Made by a program: the position numbers and the translations under genes. Below, in pieces: positions 61,071-64,000 of a stretch of 64,000 bases of DNA (positions are counted from its first letter, which is position 1; every line of letters starts with the position of its first letter). The notes beneath the pieces are model-generated. The model was given only the letters and a program-made list of their open reading frames with translations, searched no databases and was not told the DNA's origin. The stretch covers positions 5,270,001-5,334,000 of the forward strand of contig OY720099.1 of assembly GCA_963082875.1 (NCBI GenBank), in the 5' to 3' direction. The stretch comes from Corella eumyota. Taxonomy: Eukaryota > Chordata > Ascidiacea > Phlebobranchia > Corellidae.

Positions 61071-62293
61071 TCAAGTTTTGCAGCATGTTTTTTTCGTTTC
61101 AGATTTAGTTTCTAGGTCTAAGGCAGAAGTTTCTAGAACAATAAAAGGCAGTACAAAAGTTAAAACGGTAAAGTTAAACTTAGGCCTAAGATCGCCTCAT
61201 GAAATGCCATTTTACCTGATGGTGCTTCTGATAAAAACATTGAATTATTTGGGTCAGACGCAAAATCGTCCACGATTAATTGAAATAGCTCTTTAATATT
61301 TTCACCCGTTTTGCTAGAGGTTTCTATTGCTGTTGCACCTATGCCTATACAGAAATATAAATTGTAATTTAAAACTAAAGAACATAATGACCAGAATTTG
61401 TATATTTTTAATTGACTTTTCTTACCGTCTGCAAATTGAACTGCTTCTAAATATTCCACTTCCCGAGTTTGTCGATTTTGCTTAGCTAAATCTAACTTTG
61501 TTCCTGTTAAATATATCCGACATTTATCTTCGTTTTCATATAGCTCCGTGATCCAAAACTTGGCACGTTCAAAGCTTAACTTTTCAGTTGTATCTGGTGG
61601 AATTAGTGTTGTTATAATCAGTAGGCTACCGTATAAGTGCATTAAAACAAATACAACCTAAAAGTGCGTACCGTAAGCCACTACTGCCGCCTTTGCGCCC
61701 CTATAATAGATTTTACCCATGGCTTCATATCGTTCGGAACCGGCAGTGTCCCACAGACCCAAAACGACGCGTTTGTTTTCAAGTGACGTCATCTGCTTTG
61801 CACCAAACGCAGCGCCGATTGTCTGTATAATATTATTTGTGGTTAGCCTAGGCGTTTTAATGTATTTCTTTTTTTTAGCCTAGGCGTTTTAATGTATTTT
61901 CTTTATTTCTAGTTGCATTTTGACGTGTTGCACGAGTTAATTAAAATCAGGATTTATTTAATTATGTATTGTTTTATAAAATGACGTTTGTTATTACAGT
62001 TGCGTTTTAAGAGGGTTAGTTGAATGTATTGCCTAGACCCTTCGTGAGCTTGCAATATATACAATATGTTTCAGCCCTGTACATTTTTAAAAATATGACA
62101 AGTTGCAAACGACAAACCACTAATTAATATGTTAAACGTATACTTAGCCTACGCTTTGGTATGGTCGTTCGCTATTAAAAGAACCATGCAAAAATCTTTC
62201 CAACAAGCTCGTTTTCCCGCCGTGCTCTTTTCCGAGTAAGACAATCTTGCAATGAATTCTTTCATTACTCTCTCCCCTGGAGCGTTCTCCCAT
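61071..62293 (-). CDS. RAB24: Rab GTPase RAB24, complete
   Basis: RAB24 is an atypical Rab linked to autophagy. Five exons: 62153-62293, 61672-61822, 61426-61593, 61216-61344, 61071-61132; 216 residues. P-loop GKEHGGKTS, switch region [11 protein letters not shown], then [30 protein letters not shown] and [14 protein letters not shown], all closest to RAB24. As in vertebrate RAB24, the catalytic Gln of DTAGQ is Ser, predicting low GTPase activity. The last exon is easy to miss: reading past the donor at 61215 gives a false end at 61160. With it, the protein ends KKTCCKT, a dicysteine followed by two residues, as in vertebrate CCHH. Confidence 0.94.
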
Positions 62294-62712
62294 TGTTGCT
62301 TATTAAAGCAACTTGCCTGTTATCTTAAAATGCTCTTACTGATTTCTAGAAGCCAAAACAAACTATTTTGCAAAAAAAATTTACACTAAGTTTCGCTATA
62401 CCTTGTCGATATTAGGGTATTAGTAGTAGTTAAAACGACAATCTCTGTTTAAAGCATTGTTTATACGCCGAAAACACTCATATTTCCGGATGACTAATAC
62501 TACATTACGTCAACAAATATGCGGATTACTTAAAACTTCATAACTTATGTTCTTTCTATATTGAATATTGCTTTAATTAAAATTAAGGCTTACATAATGT
62601 TTTTGATTTTGTGTTTCTTTTTTAATCTCATAATGGGTTCATGCATAAATATTTTATTCAATAATTAAACAACAATAATATAACATTTACTTAACAAAAA
62701 TGCAGCACAAAA
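62294..62712. promoter_or_regulatory. RAB24 upstream region
   Basis: 419 bp between the RAB24 start and the stop codon of the next minus-strand gene. No other feature. Confidence 0.4.
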
Positions 62713-64000
62713 TTACTCTTTATTAGACTTCTTTCTAAATCTCGAAAATAAATTAATTATAGAATCAAGTCGACTAAACTTATAAACACTTCGAGCTGCT
62801 GATTTTCCTTGATCTAGAATTTCGTTCGGTTTCTCTTTAATAGAAGTTACTAGAATATCGAAATTTGAGGGCCCATGCCAAATTCCTACTCCCTTTTTAA
62901 TAGCAATACGTTCGTTTTTGTGAAGTTTTTCGCTAAGTTTGGTTGAAGATTTTTTAACTCTGCTAGGTAAGGGCTGTGCTTGAGCAAATCCGATTTTTAA
63001 CAACTCGAAATTAAAGTAATGCCGGCGTATGCTCCATTTCTAAAATCCAATGTGCATTGTAAATAAATAATAAAAAAATGTAATTACAAAATCCAGAAAA
63101 TAATAGTAAAATGAAATGATCTCTAGGTCTTAAAAAAAGGGAAATTTAAAAATATTAAACAAAAACTTCTAGATTTATAAAAAAAAAGTTAAATATTTAC
63201 CTGTGGCCTTGTCCACACAAGACAATGTAACACATTCTCGCTTTCCATATCAGATCTTCTTTTAGTTTCAGCGGAAACAATATCTGACCTTCCCCCTTTA
63301 TTATGACTTGACCCCAAGGGTTTCATGACCCCCAATTTTACAAATTCGTGTTCCGCAAGCTGATGGGAACCACGCGACAAAATTTGAAATTTTATGTTGT
63401 GGTTTTGAAAATCTTTTAGATAAGAATGAACGCTTGATTGGTAATCTTCAGGTACTTTGATACCAACAAGTCTTATAAGAAGCCCATTTTCATCTTTATT
63501 TAATGAAAGTAGATTTTAAATAAAAATTTAATAAAAACCTCTTTAAAATTAACAAAAAAAAGTTAATTTTTGGGTAGGTCAAAAAAAATTATCAGAAATC
63601 AAGCAAAAAACTAAAATTTTTTGCTTTTATAAAATTTAATTGAAAAAACTTTTAAAATTAAAAAATACAAGTAGATTTTTATGAAAAAATGAAAACTGTA
63701 CCATTTATTTTTATAAAAATTATGTTTTGACAATAATTAATACTAAAAGGAGTTTATACTTGCTTTTCTCCAAGGTAGTGGAACTTTAATTTTTGGAATA
63801 TGTTCAACATATAAAGTTAAATCTTTGGCAACTTTTGTAAGTTTTCCATTCATAACAAAATTAGCCGATATTAATCTTTGAGGAATGTTTTTTACTGCAC
63901 GGAATTTGTGAAACTAAATTCAATTTACATATTGTAAGTTTAAACATTAAAATTTTAAACATGTAAAGTTATGCCATTACCTGATTAGTGTTTAAAATCT
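62713..64000 (-). CDS. C3orf33 homologue (partial, 5' end outside)
   Basis: Exons: end of one at 63981-64000 (edge), 63760-63913, 63201-63493, 62713-63039; joins are in phase. Similarity to human C3orf33: VKNIPQRLISANFVMNGKLTKV...YVEHIPKIKVPLPW (human VEFIRRNVKLRGRLRRIT...IEHIPITLP), LLIRLVGIKV, VLHCLVWTRPQ, and KNERIAIKKGVGIWHG (human LTALKKGEGIWKED). The human protein has an N-terminal membrane segment and a staphylococcal-nuclease-like OB fold without known activity; any signal is beyond the window here. The residues between LSRGSHQ and VLHC form an insertion of about 30 residues relative to human. Confidence 0.85.

Overview
The window is a compact, AT-rich animal genome segment. Genes have many short introns with GT-AG borders, lie close together, and carry metazoan orthologues. 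A tRNA-derived SINE with a long composite body recurs through the first 15 kb. Several start codons sit at or just after a splice-acceptor-like AG. Together this fits a tunicate, most likely an ascidian of the Ciona type. That placement is an inference; no sequence search was run.

Layout, left to right. 1-1.7 kb: 3' end of an unrecognised + strand gene with a CX2CX6CXH cluster. 1.77-5.63 kb (-): the membrane half of the nucleoporin NDC1; its C-terminal exons are not in the window. 6.6-10.9 kb (-): a Lys-rich 883-residue protein with repeated DILE-acidic-Ser motifs, unrecognised. 12.0-17.7 kb (-): a complete 14-exon sulfite oxidase (SUOX). 17.7-22.3 kb: a gene-poor gap with a possible micro-ORF, a promoter/polyA-bearing unit that may be a solo LTR, and a 720-bp tandem repeat. 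22.3-26.5 kb (-): complete CDC123 with an intronless IBA57 nested in its first intron on the same strand.

26.84-38.33 kb holds the main object: an ~11.5-kb inverted repeat resembling a giant foldback transposon. Each arm has a ~200-bp non-tandem outer end followed by a 179-bp tandem repeat (about 35 monomers left, about 22 right, opposite orientation). A ~0.9-kb unrelated centre separates the arms. On the outward strand almost every monomer carries a perfect TGACGTCA, a TATATA-like box 2-3 bp later, and about 130 bp further on a consensus 5' splice site AGGTAAGT. The array therefore looks like dozens of outward-facing promoter plus splice-donor cassettes between two outward-transcribed genes, CDC123 and a C2H2 zinc-finger gene.

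38.3-41.1 kb (+): an intronless ten-finger C2H2 gene and an intronless MACROD-type macrodomain gene with a charged repetitive tail. 42.0-57.0 kb (-): a tandem array of organic anion transporters (SLCO/OATP): two full 13-exon genes and a 5' fragment of a third. 57.2-64 kb: PGAM (-), PCGF1 (+), RAB24 (-) and a C3orf33 homologue (-, running off the right edge). Exon joins for NDC1, SUOX, CDC123, PGAM, PCGF1, RAB24, the first SLCO gene and the 6.6-kb gene were checked by eye for reading phase and sum to whole codons. The genes form no shared pathway, although SUOX, IBA57 and the C3orf33 homologue are known or likely mitochondrial.
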